NCBI RefSeq assembly: GCF_021191705.1 | Contig: NZ_JAIWPU010000012.1 | Coordinates: 87,348-151,347, forward strand | Reading direction: 5' to 3' | From: Proluteimonas flavola | GTDB lineage: Bacteria > Pseudomonadota > Gammaproteobacteria > Xanthomonadales > Xanthomonadaceae | Length of the DNA: 64,000 nucleotides | Shown: positions 34,210 to 45,315 of the stretch, one piece after another | Layout: every line of letters begins with the position of its first letter | Position numbering within the stretch: the first letter of the stretch is position 1 | The notes under the pieces: generated by a model | Seen by the model: only the letters and a program-made list of their open reading frames with translations | Databases searched by the model: none | What the model was told of the DNA's origin: nothing | Position numbers and translations under genes: made by a program

Positions 34210-35355
34210 CTACTCCAGCGGGATGCGCAAAATGCTCTCTACGCCACTTGCGGTATAGGTTTTGGTGAACGGCGTCTTGACCGTGACGTAGAGCGCCGTG
34301 CCGTCTGCCGAGAGCGCAAGGCTGTTCGGATTGGGGCCTGCGCGCACAGTGCGCTTGGTCTCATGCGTGTCCGCGTCGACGATGGTCACGGTGCCCTGGT
34401 CGCGGTGCGTGATATAGAGCTCGCGGCGGGCGGCATTGAACAGGATGCCCATCGAGTCGCCGGCATCGGCGATCTCGCCGACCTTGCGGCCGGTCTCCGG
34501 GTCGACGATCAGCGTGGTCTTGAGCTGCGAATGGTCGGTGACGTAGAGCAGGTTCTTCTCCGCGTCGAGCGCCATGTTCAACAGCAACGCCGGGGTGTCG
34601 CCGGCCGGCTTGAAGCGATGCGTGATGCGAAGGCGCTCGGGATCGATGCGCAGAATCTCGCCACTGCCGTTGGCTGCATAGAGATCGCCATTGCCCGGAT
34701 GCAACATCAGGCCGGTGAGCCATTTGCCGGCGTTGCTGATCGTATGGCGCAGTTCGAGCGTACGTGCGTCGACGACCCAGATCACCGCCGGATCACCGAC
34801 CGCGCCGACGTACAGCAGGTCGCGACCGCGGTCATAGATGACCTGCCGCGGCCCATAGCGGTGCCCCTGGCTGTCCTTCTCGTCGTCGAAGCGCAGGCGT
34901 GCGACGACGGTGTTCGACTCCAGGTCGATCGCGGTGAGTGCGTGGTCGAGGCTGTTGGTGGCGAACAGCCGCTTGCCGTCCGGCGAGAGCGTCAGGCCGA
35001 GGTTGCGCATGTCGGTGTGGATCGCGCCGATGGGCTGCAGCGTGGCCGGGTCGAGCCTGTAGACGACGCCGCCGGTCACGTTGGGAATCGACAGAGCCGA
35101 GGCCACATAGACCGCACCATCGTGCGGGTTGCTGACGACTTCGTAGATGCCGCGGGTGAGTTCGCGGTAGATCACGCCGTCGTCGATCACGGTGCCGGTG
35201 GCCGGCTCGACGGGGAGCGCAGGCGTGAAAGCCGGTGCAGCCGCGGTGGGCTCGGCTGCGCCGGCAATCGTCGCCAGACCCAGGGCACACACGGTGGCCA
35301 GGGCGCGGATGCGCGGGTGGCGTGGCGCAGGGGTACGAAGGATGTTCGAGCGCAT
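34210..35355 (-). CDS. YncE-like periplasmic beta-propeller
   Basis: A 381-residue protein with a signal peptide (ALATVCALGLATIAGAAE) and repeated YVTN-type blades: EVVSNPHDGAVYVAS, LTLSPDGKRLFATNSLDHALTAID, NMALDAEKNLLYVTDH and SLALSADGTALYVTV. It follows the TonB receptor gene by 53 bases on the same strand. In E. coli yncE lies beside the TonB receptor gene yncD (pqqU). The propeller may bind a ligand or DNA; its biochemical role is unknown. Confidence 0.85.
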   Translation of the reverse strand: MRSNILRTPAPRHPRIRALATVCALGLATIAGAAEPTAAAPAFTPALPVEPATGTVIDDGVIYRELTRGIYEVVSNPHDGAVYVASALSIPNVTGGVVYRLDPATLQPIGAIHTDMRNLGLTLSPDGKRLFATNSLDHALTAIDLESNTVVARLRFDDEKDSQGHRYGPRQVIYDRGRDLLYVGAVGDPAVIWVVDARTLELRHTISNAGKWLTGLMLHPGNGDLYAANGSGEILRIDPERLRITHRFKPAGDTPALLLNMALDAEKNLLYVTDHSQLKTTLIVDPETGRKVGEIADAGDSMGILFNAARRELYITHRDQGTVTIVDADTHETKRTVRAGPNPNSLALSADGTALYVTVKTPFTKTYTASGVESILRIPLE

Positions 35356-35408
35356 GGGAAGTCCTCGGATGAGAAGGGCCGCGGCCGGCAGGCGCCGGCC
35401 GGACGGAC

Positions 35409-37592
35409 TCAGAAGGTGTAGGTGAAAGTCAGCTGGCCATTGCGCTTCTCGCCGTACGCGCCGTAGCCGTTGATCTGCGCGAGGTATTCCTTGTCGAGCA
35501 GGTTATTGGCGTTCAACTGCACCGCGAACTGCGGCGCCAGCTGGTAACGCACGAACGCGTTGACCAGTGCGTAGCTCGACTGCTCGAAGCGACCGTAGGC
35601 CGGTACCGGGTAATGGATTCCGTTCTGCCAGTTCACGCCGCCGCCGAAAGTCAGTTCTGTTGCGCTGCGCGGGGTGTAGCTGGTGAACGCCTTGAGCGTG
35701 GACTGCGGCAGGCGCGGATTGACGTCCGCACCGTCGGCGTCCTTGGCCACGTAGCGCGAGGCGCCGAAGGTCGCGTTCCAGCCCGGCGCCAGTTCGCCGT
35801 TGAGCTCGAACTCGAAGCCGCGGCTCACGGTGCCCCGCGCCGCGGTGTAGGCGAACTCGTCCGGTCGCGACGGGATCGGCTCGCCAGTGAGCTGCGCCAC
35901 GTTGTCCTGCTCGATGCGGAACACCGCCAGCGAGGCGTTGAGGCGGTCGTCGAACCAGGCGCCCTTGACGCCCACCTCGTAGCTCTTGCCGTCGACCGGA
36001 TCGAGATAACTGCCGTCGCGGCCGCGCGCGACCTGCGGCTGGAAGATCTCGGTGTAGCTGGCGTAGGTCGACCAGGTGTCGTCGATGTCGAACACCAGAC
36101 CCGCGTACGGGGTGACGGCGTCGTGCGAGCGGTCTTCGCCTTCGCTCTCGCTCTCCCACTCGGTGTAGCGCGCGCCGACGATGAGCTTCAGCGGGTCGGC
36201 CAGCGACAGGCGGGTGGCGACATATCCAGCCTTCTGGGTGATCGTGCCTTCGCTCGACAGTGCCAGCGGATTCCACGCGGGCTGCGCGATCTTGCCGGTC
36301 CAGCCGAGGTAGCTGTCGAAGGGATCCCAGGCGAGGTCCGGTCCGCCGATCTGGTAGTCGCCGTAGTTGGCGTACTCGCGCCTGTTGTAGCTCGCACCGG
36401 CCATCAACTGGTGCTCGCGGCCGAAGGCCTGGAACGGCCCTTCGACGTAGCCGTCGAGTGCGTCCACTTCGCGCTGGGTGTTGTAGAAGCCCGCGGACGG
36501 CGAGATCCCTGTGCCGGTGACTGGATCGAAGAACGACTCGCCGGTGCTCCAGTCGTTGTAGGCCGGGTAGAAGAGCTTGTCGTCGGCACTGGTCTTGTCG
36601 TGGGTTGCGCCGAGCTTGATCGACCAGCCGTTGGCGAAGGCGTGCTGCAGCGTCGCGAAGGCGCGCTTGCTGGTGGTGTCCCAGTAGGTCCAGTCGGGCG
36701 AGGGATTGAACGAGACGGGATAGCCGGTCGAGCTGCCATCGGAGAACACCATCGGGAACCCACCCCAGGTCGCCCCGTTCGCGCGCTTGTGCTGGTAGTC
36801 GTAGCCCACGCTGAGCTGGGTGTCGGGCGTCAGGTCGGCATCGATCACGACGTAGCCCAGCTGCTTGCGCTGGCTGTAGCGCTCCATCTGCGCATCGGTC
36901 TCGAGATAGCTGCCGATCGCGCGGGCGCGCACCGTGCCGCTGGCGTTGAGCGGCGTGGTCACGTCCACGGTCGTACGGGTGCGTCCCCACTCGCCGACGT
37001 TGAGCGACACGCTGCCGGTGAGTTCCGCGCTGTCGGCGTGCTTGCGGATCAGGTTGACCGAGGCCGACGGATTGCCCGCCCCGCTCAGCAGGCCGGTCGC
37101 GCCGCGCACGATTTCCACGCGGTCGTACAGCGCCAGGTCGAGCCCGGAGTCGCCATAGCTCCAGTTCTGCACCATTTGCGTGGGCAGGCCGTCGAACTGG
37201 TAGCTGTCGATGTAGAAGCCGCGCGCGTAGAACTCGGTGCGCTCGCTGTCGGATTGCGTGCTGCTGACGCCGGTGGTGTTGGCCAGCACGTCGATGATGT
37301 CGTCGAGGTTCTGGTCCTGGATGCGCTCGTGGCTGATGATGCTGACCGATTGCGGAATCTCGCGCGGCGCGAGGTTGAAGCGGGTGCCGGCCGTGGTCCT
37401 GCGCACGCTGTAGCCTTCGGCACGCTCGCCTTTGACGACCAGCCGGTCGAGCGTCGTTACGTCCTCCCCGCTGCTCGCCGTGTCCTTCGCCAAAGCGGAG
37501 GCGGAGAGCATTGCGCATGAGGCGATCAGCAGCGCCTGCGAGAGACGGTGGCGGCGGAAACGGCGCATGCAGGCATCAAAGGGGCGATTCAT
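35409..37592 (-). CDS. TonB-dependent ferric-siderophore-type receptor (FhuE-like)
   Basis: A 727-residue complete outer-membrane receptor. GGAG precedes ATG 37592 and a signal peptide (LLIASCAMLSASALA) follows. The plug shows REIPQSVSIISHERIQDQNLDDI, RGFYIDSYQFDGLP and RVEIVRGATGLLSGAGNPSASVNLIRK, as in the FhuE/FpvA siderophore group. The barrel ends with NNLLDKEY and terminal aromatic TYTF. A Fur-box-like site lies 227 bases upstream. Iron-siderophore uptake is the likely role; the YncE partner keeps a PQQ- or other-ligand role possible. Confidence 0.9.
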   Translation of the reverse strand: MNRPFDACMRRFRRHRLSQALLIASCAMLSASALAKDTASSGEDVTTLDRLVVKGERAEGYSVRRTTAGTRFNLAPREIPQSVSIISHERIQDQNLDDIIDVLANTTGVSSTQSDSERTEFYARGFYIDSYQFDGLPTQMVQNWSYGDSGLDLALYDRVEIVRGATGLLSGAGNPSASVNLIRKHADSAELTGSVSLNVGEWGRTRTTVDVTTPLNASGTVRARAIGSYLETDAQMERYSQRKQLGYVVIDADLTPDTQLSVGYDYQHKRANGATWGGFPMVFSDGSSTGYPVSFNPSPDWTYWDTTSKRAFATLQHAFANGWSIKLGATHDKTSADDKLFYPAYNDWSTGESFFDPVTGTGISPSAGFYNTQREVDALDGYVEGPFQAFGREHQLMAGASYNRREYANYGDYQIGGPDLAWDPFDSYLGWTGKIAQPAWNPLALSSEGTITQKAGYVATRLSLADPLKLIVGARYTEWESESEGEDRSHDAVTPYAGLVFDIDDTWSTYASYTEIFQPQVARGRDGSYLDPVDGKSYEVGVKGAWFDDRLNASLAVFRIEQDNVAQLTGEPIPSRPDEFAYTAARGTVSRGFEFELNGELAPGWNATFGASRYVAKDADGADVNPRLPQSTLKAFTSYTPRSATELTFGGGVNWQNGIHYPVPAYGRFEQSSYALVNAFVRYQLAPQFAVQLNANNLLDKEYLAQINGYGAYGEKRNGQLTFTYTF

Positions 37593-37818
37593 TCAGAGCT
37601 CCGGAAAAAATACATCCCGCCTCGTGCGGCCGCGGAAGCAGCCCGGCACGGGCGGTAGAACGCAATGGTGTTCCTGGTGGACTGCTGGCTATCGGACAGC
37701 ACGCGCGGCAGGTGCAGACCACTGCGCAGGTGCATCCGTGGCTGACGATTGAACGACGCTTGAGCGCCGTCGGTCGGCAGCGAGACGCGCGCAGCCGGTG
37801 ACCGACCGCCATCTTAAC

Positions 37819-37833
37819 TGATAACTATTCTCG
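37819..37833 (-). promoter_or_regulatory. Fur-box-like site
   Basis: TGATAACTATTCTCG matches the 7-1-7 Fur consensus TGATAAT-N-ATTATCA at 11 of 14 defined positions, an outlier in this GC-rich DNA. It lies 227 bases before the FhuE-like start, which implies a long leader or an undetected closer promoter. Confidence 0.5.
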
Positions 37834-38040
37834 ATTGCGGAATCAGCGGCAAGCGGAAGCGGCGGACTGCGGCATCGAGGACAACACAACGCGTGACCGG
37901 GGTACTGAACCGAGAAAGCGGGACGTCGGTACCCCTGTCCCGCTTCGCCACGATTTCTGCGCACTTCGAATGCAGCGCCGGACAGCACCGCTCTGTCGGG
38001 ATCGGCACCCGGTCAGACCATGTCTCCACGCGGCCATGTA

Positions 38041-38071
38041 AAGAAGCCCCGCCAAGGCGGGGCTTCTTTCT
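38041..38071 (-). terminator. purA terminator, probably bidirectional
   Basis: AAGAAGCCCCGCC pairs with GGCGGGGCTTCTT around AA, one of the strongest hairpins in the window, 32 bases after the purA stop. T-rich sequence follows on the plus strand as well. Confidence 0.85.
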
Positions 38072-38102
38072 CATCTCCGGTGACGATTCGCTTGATGACC
38101 CA

Positions 38103-40017
<1,915 letters not shown>

Positions 40018-40203
40018 TCAACCCCGCACGAAATACAAGGCGATCAACCCCGCCGCCAGAACCCCTGCGCCGATGCGGCGCAGGGTGGAGATGGGCATCG
40101 CGAGCATCTGTTCGACGTTGCGCTTCCAGAAGCCGGGGGCGGCGAACAGGATCAGACCTTCGATCACGCACACCAGGCACAAGGCCGCCCACAGATCCGA
40201 CAT
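40018..40203 (-). CDS. DUF2065 (YjeT-like) small membrane protein
   Basis: A 61-residue protein with two hydrophobic segments (LWAALCLVCVIEGLILFA and IGAGVLAAGLIALYFV) around a short basic loop. It matches the DUF2065/YjeT family, which sits after hflC in E. coli and relatives. It begins 13 bases after the hflC stop. The function is unknown; a role with the HflKC complex is suggested by position only. Confidence 0.88.
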   Translation of the reverse strand: MSDLWAALCLVCVIEGLILFAAPGFWKRNVEQMLAMPISTLRRIGAGVLAAGLIALYFVRG

Positions 40204-40216
40204 CAGGCGCAGGCCA

Positions 40217-41080
40217 TCAACGGTCGCTGCGCATGTACTGCAGGAACGGGTCGTTGCGCTCGAGCACGATCACGCTGTCGCCCTTCTCGAACGCAGCGCG
40301 GTAGGCCTCGAGGCTGCGCTGGAACGCATAGAACGCCGGGTCGCGGTTCGCGGCGTTGCCGTAGATGCGCGCAGCTTCGGCGTCGCCTTCACCGCGCAGG
40401 GTCTGCGCGTCGCGCTCGGCTTCGGCGAGGATCACGGTCTGTTCGCGATCGGCCTGGCCGCGGATCGCGCGGGCGCGTTCCTCACCTTCGGCGCGCAGTC
40501 GCGTGGCCACTTCCTGGCGCTCGGCGCGCATGCGGTTGTAGACCTGCTGGATCACCTGGCTGTCGGTCGGCAGATCGATCTGCTTCAGACGGATGTCGAT
40601 GATGCGCATGCCCAGCGACTTGGCCGCTTCGTTGATGCCCGGCAGCTGGCGCTCCACGAATTCCGAACGATTGCCCGAAACCAGCTCGGTCAGGGTGCTG
40701 GCGTTGATCTCGTTGCGCAGCGAGTTCTTGATGATCGGCTCGAGGCGCAGGTTGGCATCGGATTCGTTGCCGGACGTGGCGCGGTAGAACGCGGCGACGT
40801 CGCTGATGGCGACGATGGCCACGAAGTCCACGCTGACGTCCTTGCGCTCGGAGGTCAGCGAGCGCTCGGGCGAGAACGCGCTGGCGTTGAAGCGGCGGTC
40901 GAACACGCGTGCCGATTCGATCAGCGGCACCTTGAAGTGCAGGCCCGGGCCGATGTCGGTCCGGGCGACGCGGCCGAGGTTGAGCACCATGGCCACCTGG
41001 CCCTCGCGGACCACGTATACCGAGCCCATCAGGCCCAGCAGCAGCACGATGATCAGCGGAATGACGAAGTTCAGTCTCAT
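40217..41080 (-). CDS. hflC: HflC, SPFH-domain partner of FtsH
   Basis: A 287-residue protein with an N-terminal membrane anchor (FVIPLIIVLLLGLMGSVYVV), an SPFH/band-7 domain and a long Ala/Glu/Arg coiled coil (about residues 165-235). With HflK it forms the periplasmic cage around FtsH and modulates degradation of membrane proteins. Its ATG overlaps the hflK stop (ATGA), giving balanced synthesis. Confidence 0.95.
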   Translation of the reverse strand: MRLNFVIPLIIVLLLGLMGSVYVVREGQVAMVLNLGRVARTDIGPGLHFKVPLIESARVFDRRFNASAFSPERSLTSERKDVSVDFVAIVAISDVAAFYRATSGNESDANLRLEPIIKNSLRNEINASTLTELVSGNRSEFVERQLPGINEAAKSLGMRIIDIRLKQIDLPTDSQVIQQVYNRMRAERQEVATRLRAEGEERARAIRGQADREQTVILAEAERDAQTLRGEGDAEAARIYGNAANRDPAFYAFQRSLEAYRAAFEKGDSVIVLERNDPFLQYMRSDR

Positions 41081-42261
41081 CGGGTCGCTCCTTCACGCGA
41101 CGGGCGCGGCAGGGTGCGCGCAGCCGGGGCCGGCGTGGCGGTGTTGCCGGTGCCGCGCGTCGCTTCGACGGCCGGCGACAGCACCTCGGGCGGAATCAGC
41201 GAGGGGGCCTGTCCACCAGCGCCCTGCCCGGCCATGGGTACGTAGATCAGCTGGCGGCCATCGCCGCCGACGACGACACGGTTCTCGGCCAGCACGCTCT
41301 GCACGGTTTCCAGCCACAGACGCTTGCGGGTCACGTCCTGCGCACCGGCATAGGCATCGACCAGCAGCGAGAAGCGGGTCGCGTCACCGGTGGCGCGTGC
41401 GATCTCGGCGGTCTTGTAGCCTTCTGCCTGCGAGCGGACACGCTCGGATTCACCGCGCGCCTCGGGCACGATCTTCGCCGCGTAGGCGCCGGCCTCCTTG
41501 ACCAGTTGCTCGTTCATCTGCTGCGCGCTGTTGACGGCGTCGAACGCGTCCTTGACCTCTTCCGGCGGACGCGCGTCCTGCAGGTTGAGTTCGTTGACGA
41601 ACAGGCCGGTGCGGTAGCTGTCGAGCGAAGCCTGCAGCGAGGTCTGCGCGGCGGTCGAGATCGGGCCACGCGCGTTGAGCGCGGCATCGAGGTTGACGCG
41701 GCCGATCTGCTCGCGCACGGCACTGAGCGCGGTCTGTTCGAGCATCTCGCGCGCGTTGCGCGTGCCGAACAGGTACTGCACGGCATCGCCAACGCGGTAC
41801 TGCACGTTGAACGAGACGATGACGATGTTCTCGTCGCGGGTCAGCACCGGCACGGTGTTGCTGAAGGACTGCACGGTGGTCGCGTCGACCTTGGTCACGC
41901 GCTCGACCGGCCACGGCAGCTTGAAGTTCGGACCCGGTTGCATGACGCGCGCGACCTGGCCGAAGCGCAGCACCACGCCGCGCTGGGTTTCACCCACCAG
42001 CACGAAGCAGTTGAGCAGCAGCACGACCACCACCACGACCGCGATCCAGCGCAGCGGATTGCCGCCACCGAATCCACCACCGAAGAGCCCTCGGAACTGG
42101 TCGAGGATGCGGTCGAAACCACCGCCGCCGCCGCCGCGCCCTCCACGACCACCGCCGCCGGTACGGCGTGGCGGCCACGGGTTGCGTTCGCCCTTGTCTC
42201 CGGAATCCTTGCGGTCCGGAGACTCGTTGTCCTTCTTGTTGCCGGGAATGTTCCAGGCCAT
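41077..42261 (-). CDS. hflK: HflK, SPFH-domain partner of FtsH
   Basis: A 394-residue protein starting MAWNIPGNKKDNES. A Gly-rich N-terminal stretch precedes a single membrane helix (WIAVVVVVVLLLNCFVLV), then the SPFH domain (GVVLRFGQVARVMQPGPNFKLPWP) and coiled coil. The C-terminal tail is Ala/Pro-rich. ATG 42261 is chosen because the longer frame lacks family similarity. Located after hflX, as in E. coli. Confidence 0.95.
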   Translation of the reverse strand: MAWNIPGNKKDNESPDRKDSGDKGERNPWPPRRTGGGGRGGRGGGGGGFDRILDQFRGLFGGGFGGGNPLRWIAVVVVVVLLLNCFVLVGETQRGVVLRFGQVARVMQPGPNFKLPWPVERVTKVDATTVQSFSNTVPVLTRDENIVIVSFNVQYRVGDAVQYLFGTRNAREMLEQTALSAVREQIGRVNLDAALNARGPISTAAQTSLQASLDSYRTGLFVNELNLQDARPPEEVKDAFDAVNSAQQMNEQLVKEAGAYAAKIVPEARGESERVRSQAEGYKTAEIARATGDATRFSLLVDAYAGAQDVTRKRLWLETVQSVLAENRVVVGGDGRQLIYVPMAGQGAGGQAPSLIPPEVLSPAVEATRGTGNTATPAPAARTLPRPSREGATR

Positions 42262-42398
42262 GCCTGCTCCAGTTCTGGGCGCGCAGCCTGCGTCGGCGGC
42301 GGCGCGGGGGTCGCATAGTCTAACCGGCTCGCGCCTGTCGCAGGCCACGCATGCCGAAGGTCATGCCGGGAGTACCTGCGGAAGCGCCCCTGGTCGCG

Positions 42399-42447
42399 AT
42401 CGGGCTTTCCCGGGAAAGCCTCTTCGCGCGCAAGCGCGCTCCCACAT
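42399..42447. repeat. REP-like palindrome between hflX and hflK
   Basis: GGGCTTTCCCGGGAAAGCC is a self-complementary hairpin, followed by CGCGCGCAAGCGCGCTCCCA, an inverted copy of the TGGGAGCGCGCT repeat. It separates the hflX stop from hflK and could reduce read-through. Confidence 0.65.
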
Positions 42448-42453
42448 GGGCAA

Positions 42454-43773
42454 TCAGATGGTGTCGTCCTCGTCCGGAGGCAAGAGCGCACGCAACGGTC
42501 CGCCATCGGGCTGCGAGGCCAGACGCGCGGCATCGGCATGGGCGAGGTCCACCTGCAGCAGCCAGCCGGACTCGTCGAGCGTTTCCGCGCGTACGCCTTC
42601 GAGCGCATGCAGGCGTGCATGCAGGCGACCCGATTCGGGTGGCAGGCGTATTTCGCCGGTCACCCGACGGATGCCGAGCCGGCGCGCGAGCGCCTGCGAC
42701 AGCAGATCGAGACCCAGACCGTCGCGCGCCGATATCCACACGCTCTCGCGCACGGCGTCGTCGGCCAGCGCGTTCGGGTCCTGGTCGTAGCGCGGCGTCG
42801 CGCCTTCGATGCGGTCGATCTTGTTGAACACCAGCAGTTGCGGCAGATCGCCGGCGCCGATCTCGCCGAGCACGGCGTCGACCTGGGCGATGCGCTCGTT
42901 CCGCAGCGGATCGGCGGCGTCGATGATGTGCAGCAGCAGATCGGCCTCGCGCGCTTCGCTCAGCGTGGAGCGGAATGCGGCGACGAGCTCATGCGGCAGA
43001 TCGCGGACGAAGCCGACGGTATCGGCGAGCACGATGCTGCCGCCGGACAGATCGACGCGGCGCACGGTCGGGTCGAGCGTGGCGAACAGCTGGTCGGCGG
43101 CGTAGGCATCGGCGCCGGTCAGCGTGTTGAACAGCGTGGACTTGCCGGCATTGGTGTAGCCGACCAGCGCCACGCGCGGCAGCTCGCTGCGCACGCGCGC
43201 ACGGCGCATCTGGGTGCGCTGCACGTCCACCTTGTCCAGGCGCGCCTGCAACTGTTCGAGACGCTTCTGCAGCAGGCGGCGGTCGGTTTCGAGCTGGGTT
43301 TCGCCCGGGCCACGCAGGCCGATCGAACCACCGCGCTGCCGTTCCAGATGGGTCCAGCCGCGGACCAGGCGCGTGGCCATGTGCCGTAGCTGCGCCAGTT
43401 CGACCTGCAGCTTGCCTTCGTGGCTGCGGGCGCGCTGGGCGAAGATGTCGAGGATCAGGCCGGTGCGGTCGACGACGCGGCGCTCGAGGAACTTCTCGAG
43501 GTTGCGTTCCTGGCCCGGCGTGAGCCGATGATTGACCAGCACCAGATCGGCGCCGGTCGCATCGGCCGCGGCCCTGACCTCGTCGAGCTTGCCGCTGCCG
43601 AACAGCGTGGCGGCGTTGGGCTTGTCGATACGGGCCGGGATGACCGCGGCGACGCGGGCACCGGCCGAACGGGCGAGTTCCGAAAATTCTTCCAGCGCGC
43701 CTTCGTCGGCCGGGCCATGCGAATGCGGCTGGATCAGCAGCGCGTTTTCACCCTTGCGGGAGCGTTCGAACAA
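42454..43773 (-). CDS. hflX: GTPase HflX
   Basis: A 439-residue GTPase with an N-terminal HflX domain (LFGSGKLDEVR, GLILDIFAQRARSHEGKLQVELAQL, GGSIGLRGPGETQLETDRR) and a G domain (GYTNAGKST, DTVGF, NKID). It binds the 50S subunit and splits stalled ribosomes. The reading frame seems to start at TTG 43773 (LFERSRKGENALLIQPH), with GAGG about 12 bases before; no in-frame ATG precedes family-conserved residues. The gene lies 19 bases after hfq. Confidence 0.93.
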   Translation of the reverse strand: MFERSRKGENALLIQPHSHGPADEGALEEFSELARSAGARVAAVIPARIDKPNAATLFGSGKLDEVRAAADATGADLVLVNHRLTPGQERNLEKFLERRVVDRTGLILDIFAQRARSHEGKLQVELAQLRHMATRLVRGWTHLERQRGGSIGLRGPGETQLETDRRLLQKRLEQLQARLDKVDVQRTQMRRARVRSELPRVALVGYTNAGKSTLFNTLTGADAYAADQLFATLDPTVRRVDLSGGSIVLADTVGFVRDLPHELVAAFRSTLSEAREADLLLHIIDAADPLRNERIAQVDAVLGEIGAGDLPQLLVFNKIDRIEGATPRYDQDPNALADDAVRESVWISARDGLGLDLLSQALARRLGIRRVTGEIRLPPESGRLHARLHALEGVRAETLDESGWLLQVDLAHADAARLASQPDGGPLRALLPPDEDDTI

Positions 43774-43792
43774 AGTGGTCTACTACCTCGGG

Positions 43793-44077
43793 TCAGTCGT
43801 GGGTCTCGTCCGCTTCGTCGCCCTCGCCGTCACCGTCGGACGGCTGGACGAGCCCACCGCCGGGCACCACGCGCACATTGCGGGCCGGTACCACGGTGGA
43901 GATGGCGTGCTTGTAGACCATCTGGCTCACGGTGTTGCGCAGCAACACCACGAACTGATCGAAGGATTCGATCGTGCCCTGCAGTTTGATGCCGTTGACG
44001 AGGTAAATCGAGACGGGCACGCGCTCGCGGCGCAGTGCGTTCAGGAAAGGATCCTGCAAGGATTGCCCCTTGGACAT
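43793..44077 (-). CDS. hfq: RNA chaperone Hfq
   Basis: A 94-residue Sm-like protein. [20 protein letters not shown], the Sm1 part [25 protein letters not shown] and the Sm2 [10 protein letters not shown] are canonical. The C-terminal tail is short and acidic ([14 protein letters not shown]). It is a hexameric sRNA-mRNA matchmaker. The gene lies between miaA and hflX, the conserved order. Confidence 0.98.
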   Translation of the reverse strand: MSKGQSLQDPFLNALRRERVPVSIYLVNGIKLQGTIESFDQFVVLLRNTVSQMVYKHAISTVVPARNVRVVPGGGLVQPSDGDGEGDEADETHD

Positions 44078-44201
44078 GGTGTTTCCCCAGCGTAGTTGTT
44101 GTTCTGATGACCTGTTGGCCGGGCCGCCACCCGCTCCCCGGATGGCGACCGGCCGATGTTACACAACCGCGATGCCGTCCGTGCGGGCTGGTGCAACGGG
44201 C

Positions 44202-45173
44202 TCATCCCAGAAACGCCGCCACTTCCGCATCCAGCGCATCACGCTGCGTCGCCGGATCGAACCAGCGCGCCCCGCCCCGCCCGCGCAGCCAGGTGAACTG
44301 CCGCTTGGCCAACTGCCGCGTCGCGGCAATCCCGCGCTCACGGAAGTCTTCGGCCGTGCCCTGCCCGTCCAGGAATTCCCAGGCCTGGCGATAGCCAACG
44401 GCGCGGATCGCCGGCAGTTCGAGGGGGGCCGGATGCGCCTGCAGTTGCGGTAATGCGCGCAGCGCCCGCACCTCGTCGAGGAAGCCGGCGGCGAGCATCG
44501 CGTCGAAGCGCGTGGCGATGCGCGCATGCAGGGCCGCGCGTTCCGGCGGCGCGATCGCGATCGCCAGCACCTGCGCAGGGAACGGCGGCGACTTGGACGG
44601 GCGCTTCTGCCATTCGCTGATCGGAATGCCGGTCAGGCGATGCACCTCGAGCGCCCGCTGGATGCGTTGCGGATCGCCGGGCTTGATGCGCGCGGCCGCG
44701 TCGGGATCGAGCGTCGTTAGGCGCGCGTGCAGTGCGGGCCAGCCGAGGTCTGCGGCTTCGGCGGCGATCGCGGCGCGCGTATCGGCATCGGCTTCCGGCA
44801 TCGGCGACAGGCCATCGAGCAGCGCGGCGAAATACAGACCGGTGCCGCCGGCGAGAATCGGCACGCGACCGCGACGCAGGATGTCCTCGACCGCGGCGCG
44901 CGCATCGGTCGCGAACTCGGCCGCGGAATACGTCTGCCACGGATCGCGCAGATCGAGCATGTGATGCGGCACCCGCGCACGCTCCGCAGCATCGGGCTTG
45001 GCCGCGCCGATTTCGAGCCCGCGATACACCAGCGCCGAATCGACACTGACGATCTCGCCCTCGAACCGCGCCGCCCAGTCGAGCGCGAGCGCAGTCTTGC
45101 CGGAGGCCGTCGGGCCCATCAGGGCGATGGCGCGCGGATAGCCGTCCGTGTGCGCCCTCACTGCGGCCGACAT
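44202..45173 (-). CDS. miaA: tRNA dimethylallyltransferase
   Basis: A 323-residue enzyme with P-loop [26 protein letters not shown] and [11 protein letters not shown]. The substrate-binding GGTGLYF motif and C-terminal [13 protein letters not shown] are present. It adds dimethylallyl to A37 of tRNAs that read UNN codons. The ATG at 45173 gives a slightly long N-terminus; a GTG 12 bases downstream is possible. First gene of the miaA-hfq-hflX set. Confidence 0.96.
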   Translation of the reverse strand: MSAAVRAHTDGYPRAIALMGPTASGKTALALDWAARFEGEIVSVDSALVYRGLEIGAAKPDAAERARVPHHMLDLRDPWQTYSAAEFATDARAAVEDILRRGRVPILAGGTGLYFAALLDGLSPMPEADADTRAAIAAEAADLGWPALHARLTTLDPDAAARIKPGDPQRIQRALEVHRLTGIPISEWQKRPSKSPPFPAQVLAIAIAPPERAALHARIATRFDAMLAAGFLDEVRALRALPQLQAHPAPLELPAIRAVGYRQAWEFLDGQGTAEDFRERGIAATRQLAKRQFTWLRGRGGARWFDPATQRDALDAEVAAFLG

Positions 45174-45181
45174 CTCTCTAC

Positions 45182-45281
45182 CCCGTCATCCCGGCGAACG
45201 CCGGGATCCAGTGTCTTCAGTTCTGCTGCGACTGGACAGTAAGTCGCTGGTTCCCGGCGTTCGCCGGGATGACGGGGCGAC
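45182..45281. repeat. Paired GTCATCCCGGCG-type dispersed repeat
   Basis: GTCATCCCGGCGAACGCCGG at the left and CCGGCGTTCGCCGGGATGAC at the right, about 50 bases apart. Each arm is itself a short palindrome. Same family as 29163-29286. Confidence 0.85.
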
Positions 45282-45315
45282 GTGGGAAACGGATGGCGCA
45301 ACTCCCACCGCATCC

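Larger units (their letters stand above)
37593..38102. other. Intergenic region upstream of the FhuE-like gene
   Basis: About 510 bases between the receptor start and the purA stop, both minus strand. It holds the Fur-box-like site (37819), a GCGGGAC-N10-GTCCCGC inverted repeat near 37919-37942, and the purA terminator (38041). Small frames here have no protein-like features. Confidence 0.4.
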
